Shown: positions 53,694-62,138, counted from the stretch's first letter. The stretch is 64,000 bases of DNA from Devosia sp. Root635 (GCF_001427605.1 NZ_LMGZ01000002.1:32501-96500); one strand, 5' to 3'. Made by a program: numbers and translations. Notes: a model not told the origin generated them from the letters alone.

Positions 53694-54395
53694 TCAGTGC
53701 ATGGGTTCCTGGGCGCCCCATCGAGCCTGGATGGACCGCCCGAACCCGCCCAGCCACGGCGCGAAGAACAGCAGGATGCGGCGGTGGTAATGCACCAGCA
53801 TGAACAGCGCCGCCAGGATGATGGTGCCGACGACGATGACCAGTTCCAGCGACAGGCCGATGGATTTCAGCCAGGCGGTCAGCAGCATGCCGGGCAGGAT
53901 ATGTGCGGCGGCCCAGACGAAGGCCGAGGTGACGTTGATGATGGTGAAGTGGCCGTATTTCATGCCCATGATGCCGGCGACGCCGGGGATAACCGCCTTC
54001 ACGCCCGGAATGAAGCGGCCGATGAATACCGCCTTGCCGCCATGGCGGGCGAAGAATACCTCGCCGCGGGCGATCAGCGGCTTGTGGTTCCGGAACGGCC
54101 ACATCTCCTTGATCGAATCCTTGAGGAAATGGCCGATCGTGTAGGAGATGGCGTCGCCGATGATGGCGCCGATCACCGCGGCGAAATAGACCTCCCAGAA
54201 GGGCAGGCGGCCTTCGGCGATGATGCCGCCAGCCATCAGCAAGACCGGAGTCGATGGCACAAAGAGCCCCAGGATGAACACCGCCTCGCCGATGGCCACG
54301 GCGAAGATGAACCAGAAGGTCAGCCAGAAATTTCCTGAAATGGCGTCGAGAAAGCTTTCGAGATAGGCGGAAACGGTGTGGAAGATGTCGAACAT
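53694..54395 (-). CDS. DedA family membrane protein
   Basis: 233 residues. DedA/SNARE-associated family motifs: FVPSTPVLLMAGGIIAEGRLPFWEVYFAAVIGAIIGDAISYTIG, then FFARHGGKAVFIGRFIPGVKAVIPGVAGIMGMKYGHFTIINVTSAFVWA with the G-R-F-I-P-G core. Members act in lipid-carrier recycling (undecaprenyl phosphate) and membrane homeostasis. The ATG at 54395 is used; the frame opens 13 codons earlier. Confidence 0.92.
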   Translation of the reverse strand: MFDIFHTVSAYLESFLDAISGNFWLTFWFIFAVAIGEAVFILGLFVPSTPVLLMAGGIIAEGRLPFWEVYFAAVIGAIIGDAISYTIGHFLKDSIKEMWPFRNHKPLIARGEVFFARHGGKAVFIGRFIPGVKAVIPGVAGIMGMKYGHFTIINVTSAFVWAAAHILPGMLLTAWLKSIGLSLELVIVVGTIILAALFMLVHYHRRILLFFAPWLGGFGRSIQARWGAQEPMH

Positions 54396-54503
54396 GAGGC
54401 TGATGGTCCCGCTGCGCCAGGGAACGGTGCGCAACGCCCACCGGAGATTGACTTATCGCCGCCATGGGGGCGACGCTCAAGCTCTATCACGCCGGAGTGT
54501 CAT

Positions 54504-54899
54504 ATGAGTGAAATGATCCACCACCTGGTTTCGACCGGCCCGCAGCCGGTCGCGCCGTTTTCCCACGCCGTCGAGGCCGATGGCTTCGTGTTCGTCACCG
54601 GCCAGATGCCGACCGATCCGGCCGCGCCCGATGCGCCCTTGCCTGACGGCATCGCGGCGCAGACCCGGCGGGTGATCGACAATCTCAGGATCGTGCTCGG
54701 CGGCATCGGGCTCGGCCTTGAGCATGTCACCATGGCCCGCATCTATCTGACGCAGTTCGAGCGCGACTATGCCGCCCTCAATGCGCTGTGGCCGGATTTT
54801 TTCGCGCCGGGCAAGCTGCCGGCCCGGACCACGGTCGGGGTCACCGCATTGGCGGTCGGCGCGCTGGTGGAAATCGACCTGGTGGCAAGACGGCCCTGA
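54504..54899 (+). CDS. RidA family protein
   Basis: 131 residues of the YjgF/RidA family: PVAPFSHAVEADGFVFVTGQMPTDP, QTRRVIDNLRIVLGGIGLGLEHVTMARIYLTQFERDYAALNALWPDFF and PARTTVGVTALAVGALVEIDLVA, including the conserved Arg. RidA proteins hydrolyse reactive enamines/imines from PLP enzymes. GGAG precedes the ATG by ~7 bases. Confidence 0.92.
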   Translation: MSEMIHHLVSTGPQPVAPFSHAVEADGFVFVTGQMPTDPAAPDAPLPDGIAAQTRRVIDNLRIVLGGIGLGLEHVTMARIYLTQFERDYAALNALWPDFFAPGKLPARTTVGVTALAVGALVEIDLVARRP

Positions 54900-55268
54900 A
54901 CGTGACCCCCTGTTCACTTTGCTGCCTCCCGAACGAAGGTTCCCGCTTTCGCGGAATGACCCGTAGGTAAATCGGCCAATTGATCCTCGCTCCAACCCCC
55001 ATGCCCCCCGTCGGTGGGACTCTTCGCTTTGGTTCATGGGATTCGCTTACGCGATGTCATCCCGGCGAAGGCCGGGATCCATCCTGAGGCCTATCCGCGC
55101 CTGGGAAGACGCTGAGCAATCTCAGGATAGATTCCGGCCTTCGCCGGAATGACACCGTTGATTGAAGCCAGGCGCCAGCCACAAGTGCGGCCGGCCCTGG
55201 ACCCATACGCCTGCCTCACCGTCCCCAACCCCTCAGCCCCACCCCTTCAAAAAATTCCCCATCCAAGG
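54900..55268. other. Intergenic region with REP-like elements
   Basis: About 370 bases between the RidA gene and the TetR promoter with no gene seen. It holds a REP-like inverted pair (given separately) and a partial unit near 54940 (cgctttcgcggaatgac). Confidence 0.6.
55056..55153. repeat. REP-like inverted pair
   Basis: Units 55056-55088 and 55121-55153 are inverted copies of each other (29 of 33 match). Each has a GC-rich hairpin core (cccggcgaaggccggg; ccggccttcgccgg) with a gtcat or atgac outer end and a ctgag/ctcag inner end. Confidence 0.85.
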
Positions 55269-55297
55269 TTGCTGACCGATCGGTTGGTCAGTATATT
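55269..55297 (+). promoter_or_regulatory. TetR promoter with operator in the spacer
   Basis: TTGCTG (-35, 55269-55274), 17 bases, TATATT (-10, 55292-55297). A TetR-type operator ctgaccgatcggttggtcag (55272-55291, arms CTGACC/GGTCAG) fills the spacer, so bound repressor would block RNA polymerase. Transcription would start near 55303-55305. Confidence 0.75.
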
Positions 55298-55315
55298 GCC
55301 TCTATGGAGAGAGCG

Positions 55316-55894
55316 ATGCCCAAAGCAGGAAAGCGGGACGAGATCGTTGCGGCGGCGGTGCGCCTGTTGGCGCGGGAGGGCGCGGCCGGGTTGACGGCGG
55401 CGAGCCTGGCGCGCGAAGCGGGGGTCAGCAAGGCCAATGTGTTTCATCATTTCGAGACGCTCAACGCCGTCGTGATGGCGGCGTTCGAGGCCTTTCTGCT
55501 CGGCATGGACGGCATGCGGCCCCAGCCGGGGACGCCCTTGCGCGTATGGCTGCTGGCCTTGGGCGCCGAGACGGCGGCGCAGATGGACGACGATCCGGCT
55601 CTCTCGGGCGCCTATATTGCCTTTGTGGCCCGTGCGCAGGCCGATCCCGACCTGCGGCGCCGGCTGGCGCAACTGGCGCGCATGGCCGAGGAGAATTTTC
55701 TCGCGGCGCTCGAATTGCTGGCGCCAACACGCTTTTCCCTCGTCGAACGGCAAAGGCTCGCGGCGCTCATCCTGATCGCCGGCGATGGGCTTGCCATGCA
55801 CCGGCAGCTCTTTCCGGAACGGCGCGACAGCCAGTTGGCGGCATGGAGCGCCTTTGTCGACACCATCGCACCAGAAGAAAGCGGAAAACCATGA
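55316..55894 (+). CDS. TetR-family transcriptional repressor
   Basis: 192 residues. The N-terminal TetR_N helix-turn-helix reads RDEIVAAAVRLLAREGAAGLTAASLAREAGVSKANVFHHFETLNAVV. The ligand-binding C-terminal domain is helical. It probably represses itself and the FAD monooxygenase it overlaps (ATGA), acting at the palindrome in its own promoter. The ATG at 55316 has GGAG upstream; the ATG at 55304 would be at the transcript's very start. Confidence 0.9.
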   Translation: MPKAGKRDEIVAAAVRLLAREGAAGLTAASLAREAGVSKANVFHHFETLNAVVMAAFEAFLLGMDGMRPQPGTPLRVWLLALGAETAAQMDDDPALSGAYIAFVARAQADPDLRRRLAQLARMAEENFLAALELLAPTRFSLVERQRLAALILIAGDGLAMHRQLFPERRDSQLAAWSAFVDTIAPEESGKP

Positions 55895-57063
55895 AAGCCA
55901 TCATTTCCGGCGCCGGCATTGCCGGTCTTTCGACCGCCGTCGCCCTGGGCCAGGCCGGCTGGACCGTGACCCTGCTCGAAAAGGCGCCCAGCCTTCGGGC
56001 CGGCGGCTATATGCTGGATTTCTTCGGGCCGGGCTATGAGGCGGCCGAAGACCTGGGGGTCATTGCTGCCCTCAAGGCGCATGCGCGCGGCGTCGACAAG
56101 GTCGATTTCGTCAACAATACGGGCCGCATCGGTTCGCAGATGGATTATGAGCAGATCGGCGCGGCGGCCGGCGGCAAGCTGTTTCCCATCCTGCGCGGCG
56201 ATATCGAGCAGGTGCTGCATGATGCCCTGCCGGACAGTGCCGCCGTTCGATATGCGAGCGAGATCGCGGTCCTCGACCAGGGCGAAAACGGCGTTGCCGT
56301 CACCCTGGCCGATGGTGGCAGTCTCGAAGCCGACCTGCTGGTCGGCGCCGATGGCATTCATTCGGCGGTGCGCCATCTGGCCTTCGGGCCGGAAGAGCGC
56401 TTCCTGCGCTATCTGGGTTTTCACACAGCCGCCTATTTCTTCGACAGCCCCAGCGTGGCCGACATGCTGGCAGGCGACTTCAAGATGATGGCGATCAAGG
56501 ACCGCATGGCAGGCCTTTACGAGATCGATCCCGGCCGCATCATGGCCTTCTTCGTCATCCGCGACGCGAGCCACGAACGCCCGCGCGATCCCCTGCCAAG
56601 GCTCAAGGCCGCCTTTGGCGATCTCGGCTGGGTGCTGCCCGAAACGCTGGCGGCCGCTCCGGGCCCCGAGGATATCTACTATGACGTGGTGGCGCAGGTG
56701 GAGCTGCCGCATTGGCGGAGCCAGCGCACCATTTTGGTGGGCGATGCCGCCTATGCGGTGTCGCTGATGGCCGGGCAGGGCGCATCACTGGCGCTGGCCG
56801 GCGGGCGGGCGCTCGGCCAGGTGCTCGACGGCGCCACTGATATCGAGGCGGCGCTGGCGCGGTTTGAACAGCGTCTGCGGCCGCTGGTGCTGGAAAAGCA
56901 GCGCGCCGGGCGGCGCATGGCCAAATGGTTCGTGCCCGCCACGCCATTCCATGCGGCCATCCGCGACACCGCCGTCAACATCATGACCTGGCCACCGCTA
57001 TCGGGCCTGCTGAACCGGTTCTTCTCGTTCAGCTCCAAGGGCTTTTCGCTGGCTTCGCGCTGA
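55891..57063 (+). CDS. FAD-dependent monooxygenase (PHBH/TetX-like)
   Basis: 390 residues. FAD motifs: GxGxxG in IISGAGIAGLSTAVALGQAGWTVTLLEKAP, the middle DG motif LLVGADGIHSAVRHLAF and the GD motif TILVGDAAYAVSLMAGQGASLALAGGRALG. Such flavin hydroxylases act on aromatic compounds or antibiotics. Control by the co-transcribed TetR protein suggests induction by its substrate. ATGA overlap with tetR. Confidence 0.9.
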   Translation: MKAIISGAGIAGLSTAVALGQAGWTVTLLEKAPSLRAGGYMLDFFGPGYEAAEDLGVIAALKAHARGVDKVDFVNNTGRIGSQMDYEQIGAAAGGKLFPILRGDIEQVLHDALPDSAAVRYASEIAVLDQGENGVAVTLADGGSLEADLLVGADGIHSAVRHLAFGPEERFLRYLGFHTAAYFFDSPSVADMLAGDFKMMAIKDRMAGLYEIDPGRIMAFFVIRDASHERPRDPLPRLKAAFGDLGWVLPETLAAAPGPEDIYYDVVAQVELPHWRSQRTILVGDAAYAVSLMAGQGASLALAGGRALGQVLDGATDIEAALARFEQRLRPLVLEKQRAGRRMAKWFVPATPFHAAIRDTAVNIMTWPPLSGLLNRFFSFSSKGFSLASR

Positions 57064-57070
57064 GCGTGGA

Positions 57071-57113
57071 CTTCTTTCTCCCTTCTCCCCTTGAGGGAGA
57101 AGGGAGAAAGAAG
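57071..57113 (+). terminator. 18-bp perfect hairpin after the monooxygenase
   Basis: cttctttctcccttctcc (57071-57088) and its exact reverse complement (57096-57113) with a 7-base loop, 7 bases after the stop. No T run follows, so it may stabilise the mRNA end or be a repeat element. A related piece (cctctccctcaaggggagagg) lies at about 57211-57231. Confidence 0.5.
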
Positions 57114-57243
57114 GGCGGATGAGGGGTTCTGCGCTATCCGTCTGCAGTGAAGCATTGGATGACGCAGAACCCCTCACCCTGACGTTCCCGCTGAACGCGT
57201 CAGGTCGTTCCTCTCCCTCAAGGGGAGAGGGGAAGTGGCGCGT

Positions 57244-58095
57244 TCAGGCGCCATACGCCTTCACATTCTGCGTCTGCTCGCCCATGCCTTCGATGCCCAG
57301 GCGCATCACGTTGCCATGCTTGAGCCAGACCGGCTCGGGCTTGATGCCCATGCCGACACCCGGCGGGGTACCGGTGGAAATGATGTCGCCCGGCTGCAGG
57401 CTCATGAACTGGCTGACATAGCTCACCACATGGGCCACGCCGAAGATCATGGTTTTGGTGGAACCGTCCTGGTAGCGCTTGCCATCGACGTCCAGCCACA
57501 TCTTGAGGTTCTGCGGGTCGGCCACTTCGTCCTTGGTCACCAGCCAGGGGCCGATGGGGCCGAAAGTGTCGCTGCCCTTGCCCTTGTCCCAGGTGCCGCC
57601 GCGCTCGGTCTGGAAATGGCGCTCGGAGACGTCGTTGACCACGCAATAGCCGGCGACGTGGTCCATGGCGTCGGCCTCGTCGACATAACGGGCCTCCTTG
57701 CCGATGATGACGCCCAGCTCGACTTCCCAGTCCGGCTTGATGGAATTCTTCGGGATGATCACATCGTCATTGGGGCCGATAATGGCGCTGGTGGCCTTCA
57801 TGAAGATGATCGGTTCTTCGGGGATCTTGGCGCCGGTTTCGGCGGCGTGGTCGGCATAGTTGAGGCCGATGCAGATGAACTTGCCGACATTGGCCACGCA
57901 GGGGCCAATGCGCTGGCCTTCATCCAGCCTGGGCAGCACGCCGATATCGGTGGCGCGGATTTTCGCCAGCCCTTCGGGAGTCAGCGTCTGGCTGCCGATA
58001 TCGCCGACAATACCGGAAAGGTCGCGAATGGTGCCGTCCTCGGCCAGGATGGCGGGCTTTTCTGCGCCCTTGGCGCCAATGCGGAGCAGTTTCAT
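57244..58095 (-). CDS. Fumarylacetoacetate hydrolase family protein (probable 2,4-diketo-3-deoxy-L-fuconate hydrolase)
   Basis: 283 residues. FAH-fold motifs: FICIGLNYADHAAETGAKIPEEPIIFMK, DWEVELGVIIGKEAR with metal-binding Glu residues, GYCVVNDVSERHFQ and LQPGDIISTGTPPGVGMG. FAH relatives cleave C-C bonds of diketo acids; in the oxidative L-fucose route one member splits 2,4-diketo-3-deoxy-L-fuconate to pyruvate and L-lactate. FucU next door and the shared operator support that role. The ATG at 58095 fits the family. Confidence 0.88.
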   Translation of the reverse strand: MKLLRIGAKGAEKPAILAEDGTIRDLSGIVGDIGSQTLTPEGLAKIRATDIGVLPRLDEGQRIGPCVANVGKFICIGLNYADHAAETGAKIPEEPIIFMKATSAIIGPNDDVIIPKNSIKPDWEVELGVIIGKEARYVDEADAMDHVAGYCVVNDVSERHFQTERGGTWDKGKGSDTFGPIGPWLVTKDEVADPQNLKMWLDVDGKRYQDGSTKTMIFGVAHVVSYVSQFMSLQPGDIISTGTPPGVGMGIKPEPVWLKHGNVMRLGIEGMGEQTQNVKAYGA

Positions 58096-58126
58096 GGGTC
58101 GGTCTTCCCTGTTGGCTTTGGATAAG

Positions 58127-58155
58127 GCCATAGAGCTAACATGTTAGTCTGTCGA
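58127..58155 (-). promoter_or_regulatory. Promoter and GntR operator of the FAH-family gene
   Basis: On the minus strand TCGACA (58150-58155), 17 bases, TATGGC (58127-58132). The perfect palindrome CTAACATGTTAG at 58136-58147 sits in the spacer. Identical palindromes occur at 59380 and 63553. Confidence 0.75.
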
Positions 58156-58190
58156 GGGCGACATTGGTCCAATCGGTTCGCCCGGCGGAT

Positions 58191-58622
58191 TTATGCGGGT
58201 CGGATGACGCCCTTCTTGAGCAGGATATTGCCATAGAGCCGGCGCTCGCCGGTCTGCACGATGGCATAGCCAGTCTTGACCCGCTCGTAGAAGGCGAAGC
58301 GCTCCAGCGAAGCGAGACCGATCCCCGGTTCGCGCCGCTTCACGATGGCTTCGAATTCGTCCATCACCGGCTCGCGCCTGTTCGCATCGCCCACCACCTG
58401 CATGCAGAAGGCAGCGTCGTCGACGAAATCGTCGAGGGGCATCAGCGTCAGGATGGCGTCGAGCGCGTCGGTGGCGCTGACCCCGTCGAGCCGCACCAGG
58501 GCCGGGCCGGCCGCATCGGCGGGGTAGTTGGCGTCGACAATGGCGATTTCGTCGCCATGACCCATGGCCCGCAAAATGCCGAGCAGGTCGGGGCCGAGAA
58601 TGGGCGGGATATTCTTGAGCAT
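58191..58622 (-). CDS. fucU: L-fucose mutarotase
   Basis: 143 residues of the RbsD/FucU family, closely resembling E. coli FucU: MLKNIPPILGPDLLGILRAMGHGDEIAIVDANYPAD with the catalytic-site His in GHGDE, and RFAFYERVKTGYAIVQTGERRLYGNILLKKGV at the C-terminus. It interconverts alpha- and beta-L-fucose. It starts 6 bases after the GntR stop, so they share a transcript. Confidence 0.95.
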   Translation of the reverse strand: MLKNIPPILGPDLLGILRAMGHGDEIAIVDANYPADAAGPALVRLDGVSATDALDAILTLMPLDDFVDDAAFCMQVVGDANRREPVMDEFEAIVKRREPGIGLASLERFAFYERVKTGYAIVQTGERRLYGNILLKKGVIRPA

Positions 58623-58628
58623 CGGTTC

Positions 58629-59378
58629 CTATCCAAACGGGAAAAAGTCGCTATCCGTGCCCAGCGTCGCGCCATCGGCAAACAGGTCCGGGTGTTCGCG
58701 GGCAAAGGCGAAGAGTTCCACCATCACCGCGTCGATATGGGCGCGGATGGCGCGGGCGGCCTGATCCTGGTCCTGGGCCAGGATGCCGTCGAAAATCGCC
58801 TGGTGCTCGGCAATGGTCAGCGCCAGCCGGCGCGGCGTGATGATCAGTCGGCGGGCGCGATCGAGATTGGCGCGTGCCGAATCGATGATGGTCTTGACCT
58901 TGGTCAGCCGCATCGAGCGGTAGATGATGTCATGGAATTCGACGTCGATCTGGTGGAAGGTCTCGGCGTCATCGCGCTCCGCCGCCTCGCGCTGGGTGGC
59001 GATATTGGCATGCAGCGCCTCGATCAGGCTGGCATCGTGGCTGCCGATCAGCACGCGCAGGGCCTCCGATTCGAGCCCCTTGCGGATCAGCATGTATTCG
59101 CGGACATCGGCCAGCTTTACCAGCGACACGGTCGAGCCGCGCTGCGGGGCGATATCCACCAGGCCCTCGATCTGCAGCCGCGCCAGCGCCTCGCTCACTG
59201 GAAAGCGCGAAACGCCCAGTTCGGCGCAGATCAGCGACTTGTCGATCATGCTGCCCGGCGGCAAAGCCAGCGTGACAATGGCATTGCGGATAGCGTTGGT
59301 CACTTCGGCCGTCACATTGCCCCGCGCCAGCGCGGCGGGCCGTGTCAGAAATGAGTAGCGACTTGTATGGTTGTTCAT
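58629..59378 (-). CDS. GntR-family (FadR subfamily) regulator
   Basis: 249 residues. Winged helix at about 20-85 (VTNAIRNAIVTLALPPGSMIDKSLICAELGVSRFPVSEALARLQIEGLVDIAPQRGSTVSLV) and an all-helical FCD ligand domain (EFHDIIYRSMRLTKV; TIAEHQAIFDGILAQDQDQAARAIRAHIDAV) with the metal-binding Asp/His set. It probably binds CTAACATGTTAG, which lies directly before its own ATG, upstream of the FAH gene and upstream of the LldD-type gene, and responds to a pathway sugar acid. Confidence 0.92.
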   Translation of the reverse strand: MNNHTSRYSFLTRPAALARGNVTAEVTNAIRNAIVTLALPPGSMIDKSLICAELGVSRFPVSEALARLQIEGLVDIAPQRGSTVSLVKLADVREYMLIRKGLESEALRVLIGSHDASLIEALHANIATQREAAERDDAETFHQIDVEFHDIIYRSMRLTKVKTIIDSARANLDRARRLIITPRRLALTIAEHQAIFDGILAQDQDQAARAIRAHIDAVMVELFAFAREHPDLFADGATLGTDSDFFPFG

Positions 59379-59379
59379 G

Positions 59380-59413
59380 CTAACATGTTAGTTAGTGAAG
59401 AGGTGCTTTACAA
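59380..59413 (-). promoter_or_regulatory. GntR operator and gntR promoter, divergent gntR/uxaA-type region
   Basis: CTAACATGTTAG at 59380-59391. On the minus strand TTGTAA (59408-59413), 17 bases, TAACAT (59385-59390), whose -10 box lies inside the operator. The start of transcription would fall at or next to the gntR ATG, so the mRNA may be leaderless. The uxaA-type gene reads away on the other side. Confidence 0.7.
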
Positions 59414-59505
59414 CGCCCGTCGCTGCCATTGCGGGCGCAATCTGGCGGCAAACGGCTCCGGCGTAAAGCGCAGTTGAGACCCGAGCCGCGAAAGTTCCCC
59501 ACCCC

Positions 59506-61056
59506 ATGTCCGAAACCATGACCCGCCCCCAGGGCCGCACCCTGTTGCTGAATGCCGCCGACAATATCGGGGTGGCGCTGGCCAATCTCGATATTGGCAC
59601 CGAAACGCCGCAGGGTGTGACCATTGTCCGCCGCGTGCCGCGCGGCCACAAATTCGCGGTCAAGCCGATCCGCGCCGGCGAGGCGGTGATCAAGTTCGGG
59701 CAAATCATCGGCTTCGCCAAGGAGGCCATTCCGGCCGGTGACTGGGTGCATGAGCACAATTGCGGCATGGGCGGCGCCGATGGCAGCCTGACCCATGACT
59801 ATGCCTTTGCCGAGGGCGCCATCGCCCCCGACATGGTGCCGGTCAACCAGCGCGCCACTTTCGAGGGCTATCGCCGCGCCAATGGCAAGGTGGGCACCCG
59901 CAACTATATCGGCATCCTGACCTCGGTGAACTGCTCGGCCACTGTCGCCAAGTTCATGGCCGAGGAAATCAACCGCTCCGGCATCCTGGCCGACTATCCC
60001 GATATCGACGGCGTCATCCCCTTCGTGCATGGCACCGGCTGCGCCATGGACCTGTCGGGCGAGGGTTACCAGATTTTCCGCCGCACCCAGTGGGGCTATA
60101 CCGCCAACCCCAATCTGGGCGCTGCCCTCCTCGTGGGCCTCGGCTGCGAGGCCTTCCAGATCGGCAAGATGAAGGAAAGCTACGGGCTCACCGAAACCGA
60201 CACGTTCCAGACCATGACCATCCAGGAGATCGGCGGCACCAGAAAGATGATCGACTGGGGTGTCGAGCGCATCAAGGAAATGCTGCCGGTCGCCGCCCGC
60301 GCCCGCCGCGAAACGGTCGATGCCTCCGAATTGACGCTGGCGCTGCAATGCGGCGGCTCGGACGGCTATTCTGGCATCACCGCCAATCCGGCGCTCGGCG
60401 TCGCCGCCGATATCCTGGTCCGCCAGGGCGGCACCGCCATCCTCTCGGAAACCCCCGAGATTTATGGCGCCGAACACCTGCTCACCCGCCGCGCCGTATC
60501 GCGCGAAGTGGGCGAAAAGCTCATCAGCCGCATCAAGTGGTGGGAGGATTACACCCAGCGCAATCGCGGCGAGATGAACAACAATCCCTCCCCCGGCAAC
60601 AAGCTGGGCGGGCTCACCACCATCCTTGAAAAGTCGCTCGGCGCCGCGGCCAAGGGCGGCACGACGCCGCTGACAGCGGTCTATGAATATGCCGAGCCGG
60701 TGACCGAAAAGGGCTTCGTCTTCATGGATACGCCGGGCTTCGATCCGGTCTCGGCCACCGGACAGGTGGCGGGCGGCGCCAATATCCTGGCCTTCACTAC
60801 CGGCCGCGGCTCGGCCTATGGCTGCAAGCCGGTGCCGTCGATCAAGCTCGCCACCAATTCGGACATGTATGCCCGCATGACCGAGGATATGGATATCAAT
60901 TGCGGCGATATCGTCGAGGGCGTGTCCATCGAGGCCAAGGGCCAGGAAATCTTCGACCTGCTGCTGCGCATCGCCTCGGGCACCCGCACCAAGTCCGAAA
61001 GCCTGGGCTATGGCGACAATGAATTCGTGCCGTGGCAGGTCGGGGCGGTGATGTGA
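59506..61056 (+). CDS. UxaA family sugar-acid dehydratase
   Basis: 516 residues. The N-terminal SAF domain (NAADNIGVALANLDIGTETPQGVTIVRRVPRGHKFAV) and the C-terminal dehydratase domain (GTRNYIGILTSVNCSATVAKFMAEEI; GTGCAMD; ALQCGGSDGYSGITANPALGVAADILV; GSAYGCKPVPSIKLATNSDMYARM) are both present, as in altronate/galactarate dehydratases. These are iron-dependent. The context suggests L-fuconate as substrate; altronate or another aldonate cannot be excluded. No strong ribosome site; an ATG 4 codons in is an alternative. Confidence 0.9.
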   Translation: MSETMTRPQGRTLLLNAADNIGVALANLDIGTETPQGVTIVRRVPRGHKFAVKPIRAGEAVIKFGQIIGFAKEAIPAGDWVHEHNCGMGGADGSLTHDYAFAEGAIAPDMVPVNQRATFEGYRRANGKVGTRNYIGILTSVNCSATVAKFMAEEINRSGILADYPDIDGVIPFVHGTGCAMDLSGEGYQIFRRTQWGYTANPNLGAALLVGLGCEAFQIGKMKESYGLTETDTFQTMTIQEIGGTRKMIDWGVERIKEMLPVAARARRETVDASELTLALQCGGSDGYSGITANPALGVAADILVRQGGTAILSETPEIYGAEHLLTRRAVSREVGEKLISRIKWWEDYTQRNRGEMNNNPSPGNKLGGLTTILEKSLGAAAKGGTTPLTAVYEYAEPVTEKGFVFMDTPGFDPVSATGQVAGGANILAFTTGRGSAYGCKPVPSIKLATNSDMYARMTEDMDINCGDIVEGVSIEAKGQEIFDLLLRIASGTRTKSESLGYGDNEFVPWQVGAVM

Positions 61057-61382
61057 GCAGCCAGCAGAAGACCGTCGACTACATCGCCGAGCAGAGCGCC
61101 GGCGCCGGGATCATCACGACCAAGAAGATGTTCGGCGAATACGGCATGTATTGCGACGGCAAGGTGCTGGCCTTCATCTGCGACGACCAGCTTTTCATCA
61201 AGCCCACCGAGGCCGGCCGCACCTATCTCGGGGAGGTGGTAGAGGCACCGGCCTATCCGGGTTCGAAGCTGTATTTCCTCATCGACGGCGATCGCTGGGA
61301 CGATGCGGACTGGCTGGCCGGGCTGGTGAAGGTGACGGCGGATGCGCTGCCGGCGCCGAAGCCGAAGAAGGCGAAGGGCTGA
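61053..61382 (+). CDS. TfoX/Sxy N-terminal domain protein
   Basis: 109 residues with the TfoX_N pattern: TTKKMFGEYGMYCDGKVLAFICDDQLFIKP and GSKLYFLIDGDRWDDADWLAGLV, then a Lys-rich tail. The C-terminal Sxy domain is absent. Full-length TfoX controls competence genes; the role of single-domain forms is unknown. The GTG start overlaps the uxaA-type stop (GTGA). Confidence 0.85.
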   Translation: MSSQQKTVDYIAEQSAGAGIITTKKMFGEYGMYCDGKVLAFICDDQLFIKPTEAGRTYLGEVVEAPAYPGSKLYFLIDGDRWDDADWLAGLVKVTADALPAPKPKKAKG

Positions 61383-61400
61383 CGCCGCCGTCTCTCCCAC

Positions 61401-61496
61401 CCACCATCGCTTCCCCCGAACTTGATCCGGGGGTCTCTCGCCGCCTGCGCTGTGTTGAGAGCGACCCGCGGATCAAGTCCGCGGGAGGCGCCGGTG
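61401..61496. repeat. 96-bp inverted repeat, copy 1
   Basis: Inverted copy of 63191-63286 with 4 mismatches in 96. Each copy itself holds two palindromes (ccgaacttgatccggg-type and cccgcggatcaagtccgcggg-type). This copy lies between the convergent tfoX-type and methyltransferase genes and could also end transcription both ways. Confidence 0.9.
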
Positions 61497-61514
61497 AGTG
61501 GGCCAGGTCCCGGC

Positions 61515-62138
61515 TTACCGCAACCGATAAACCGACCCCACCCGCTCGGCCAGGTCCCGGGCATCGCCCACGTCGCCCACCGCATAGGACGCGACCCGCT
61601 CCAGCCGTTCCACCGGCAAATCCCGTCGCTCCGGGTCACCGACCAGCACCGCGATCCCGGCCGCCAGACAGCGCTGTAGAAACGGCAGCATCAGCTTCCC
61701 AACCTCGGGATTGTAGAACACATCCCCCGCCGCGATGAGATCGAATCCCTCAGGCGCGTTGCCGGCAATATCCACCTTCACCAGTGGCAGCATCACCCCA
61801 TTGGCTTCCGCGTTCAGCGCAATGGTCGCCCGTCCATTCGGGTCGATCTCCGCCGCGCTTGCCGTGGCGCCGGCTTTGGCCGCGGCAATGCCCACAAGCC
61901 CCGAGCCCGCGCCCAGGTCGAGCACGCGCCGGCCCGCCACCACGTCCGGATGCGCCGCGAAATGCTGCGCCAGCGCCAGCCCACCGGCCCATTGCCAGGC
62001 CCAATAGGGCGCGGCATCGTCCGGCGTTGCCAGCCGCGACAGCCGGCTGCCGGGATGGGCGGTATAGAGCCGAATGCCAGGCAGTGACGGCACCGGTTCG
62101 AGTCGCAGATTGGCGCGGATGAAGTCGGCCGGGCTCAA
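61515..62138 (-). CDS. Class I SAM-dependent methyltransferase (ETFB-lysine/Nnt1-like)
   Basis: 207 residues. Motif I VLDLGAGSGLVGIAAAKAGA, motif II ASAAEIDPNGRATIALNAEANG and the later DLIAAGDVFYNPEVGKLM resemble the METTL20/Nnt1-type protein-lysine methyltransferases; PYWAWQWAGGLALAQH precedes motif I as in that group. The target is unproven. The TTG start overlaps the SMP-30 stop (TTGA), so it is translated with the sugar-lactonase gene though their functions look unrelated. Confidence 0.87.
   Translation of the reverse strand: MSPADFIRANLRLEPVPSLPGIRLYTAHPGSRLSRLATPDDAAPYWAWQWAGGLALAQHFAAHPDVVAGRRVLDLGAGSGLVGIAAAKAGATASAAEIDPNGRATIALNAEANGVMLPLVKVDIAGNAPEGFDLIAAGDVFYNPEVGKLMLPFLQRCLAAGIAVLVGDPERRDLPVERLERVASYAVGDVGDARDLAERVGSVYRLR

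Noticed and set aside
53632..54480. Long N-terminal extension of the TPR gene frame
   Set aside because: It is an out-of-frame shadow of the DedA-type gene; the TPR protein starts with a signal peptide at 53631.
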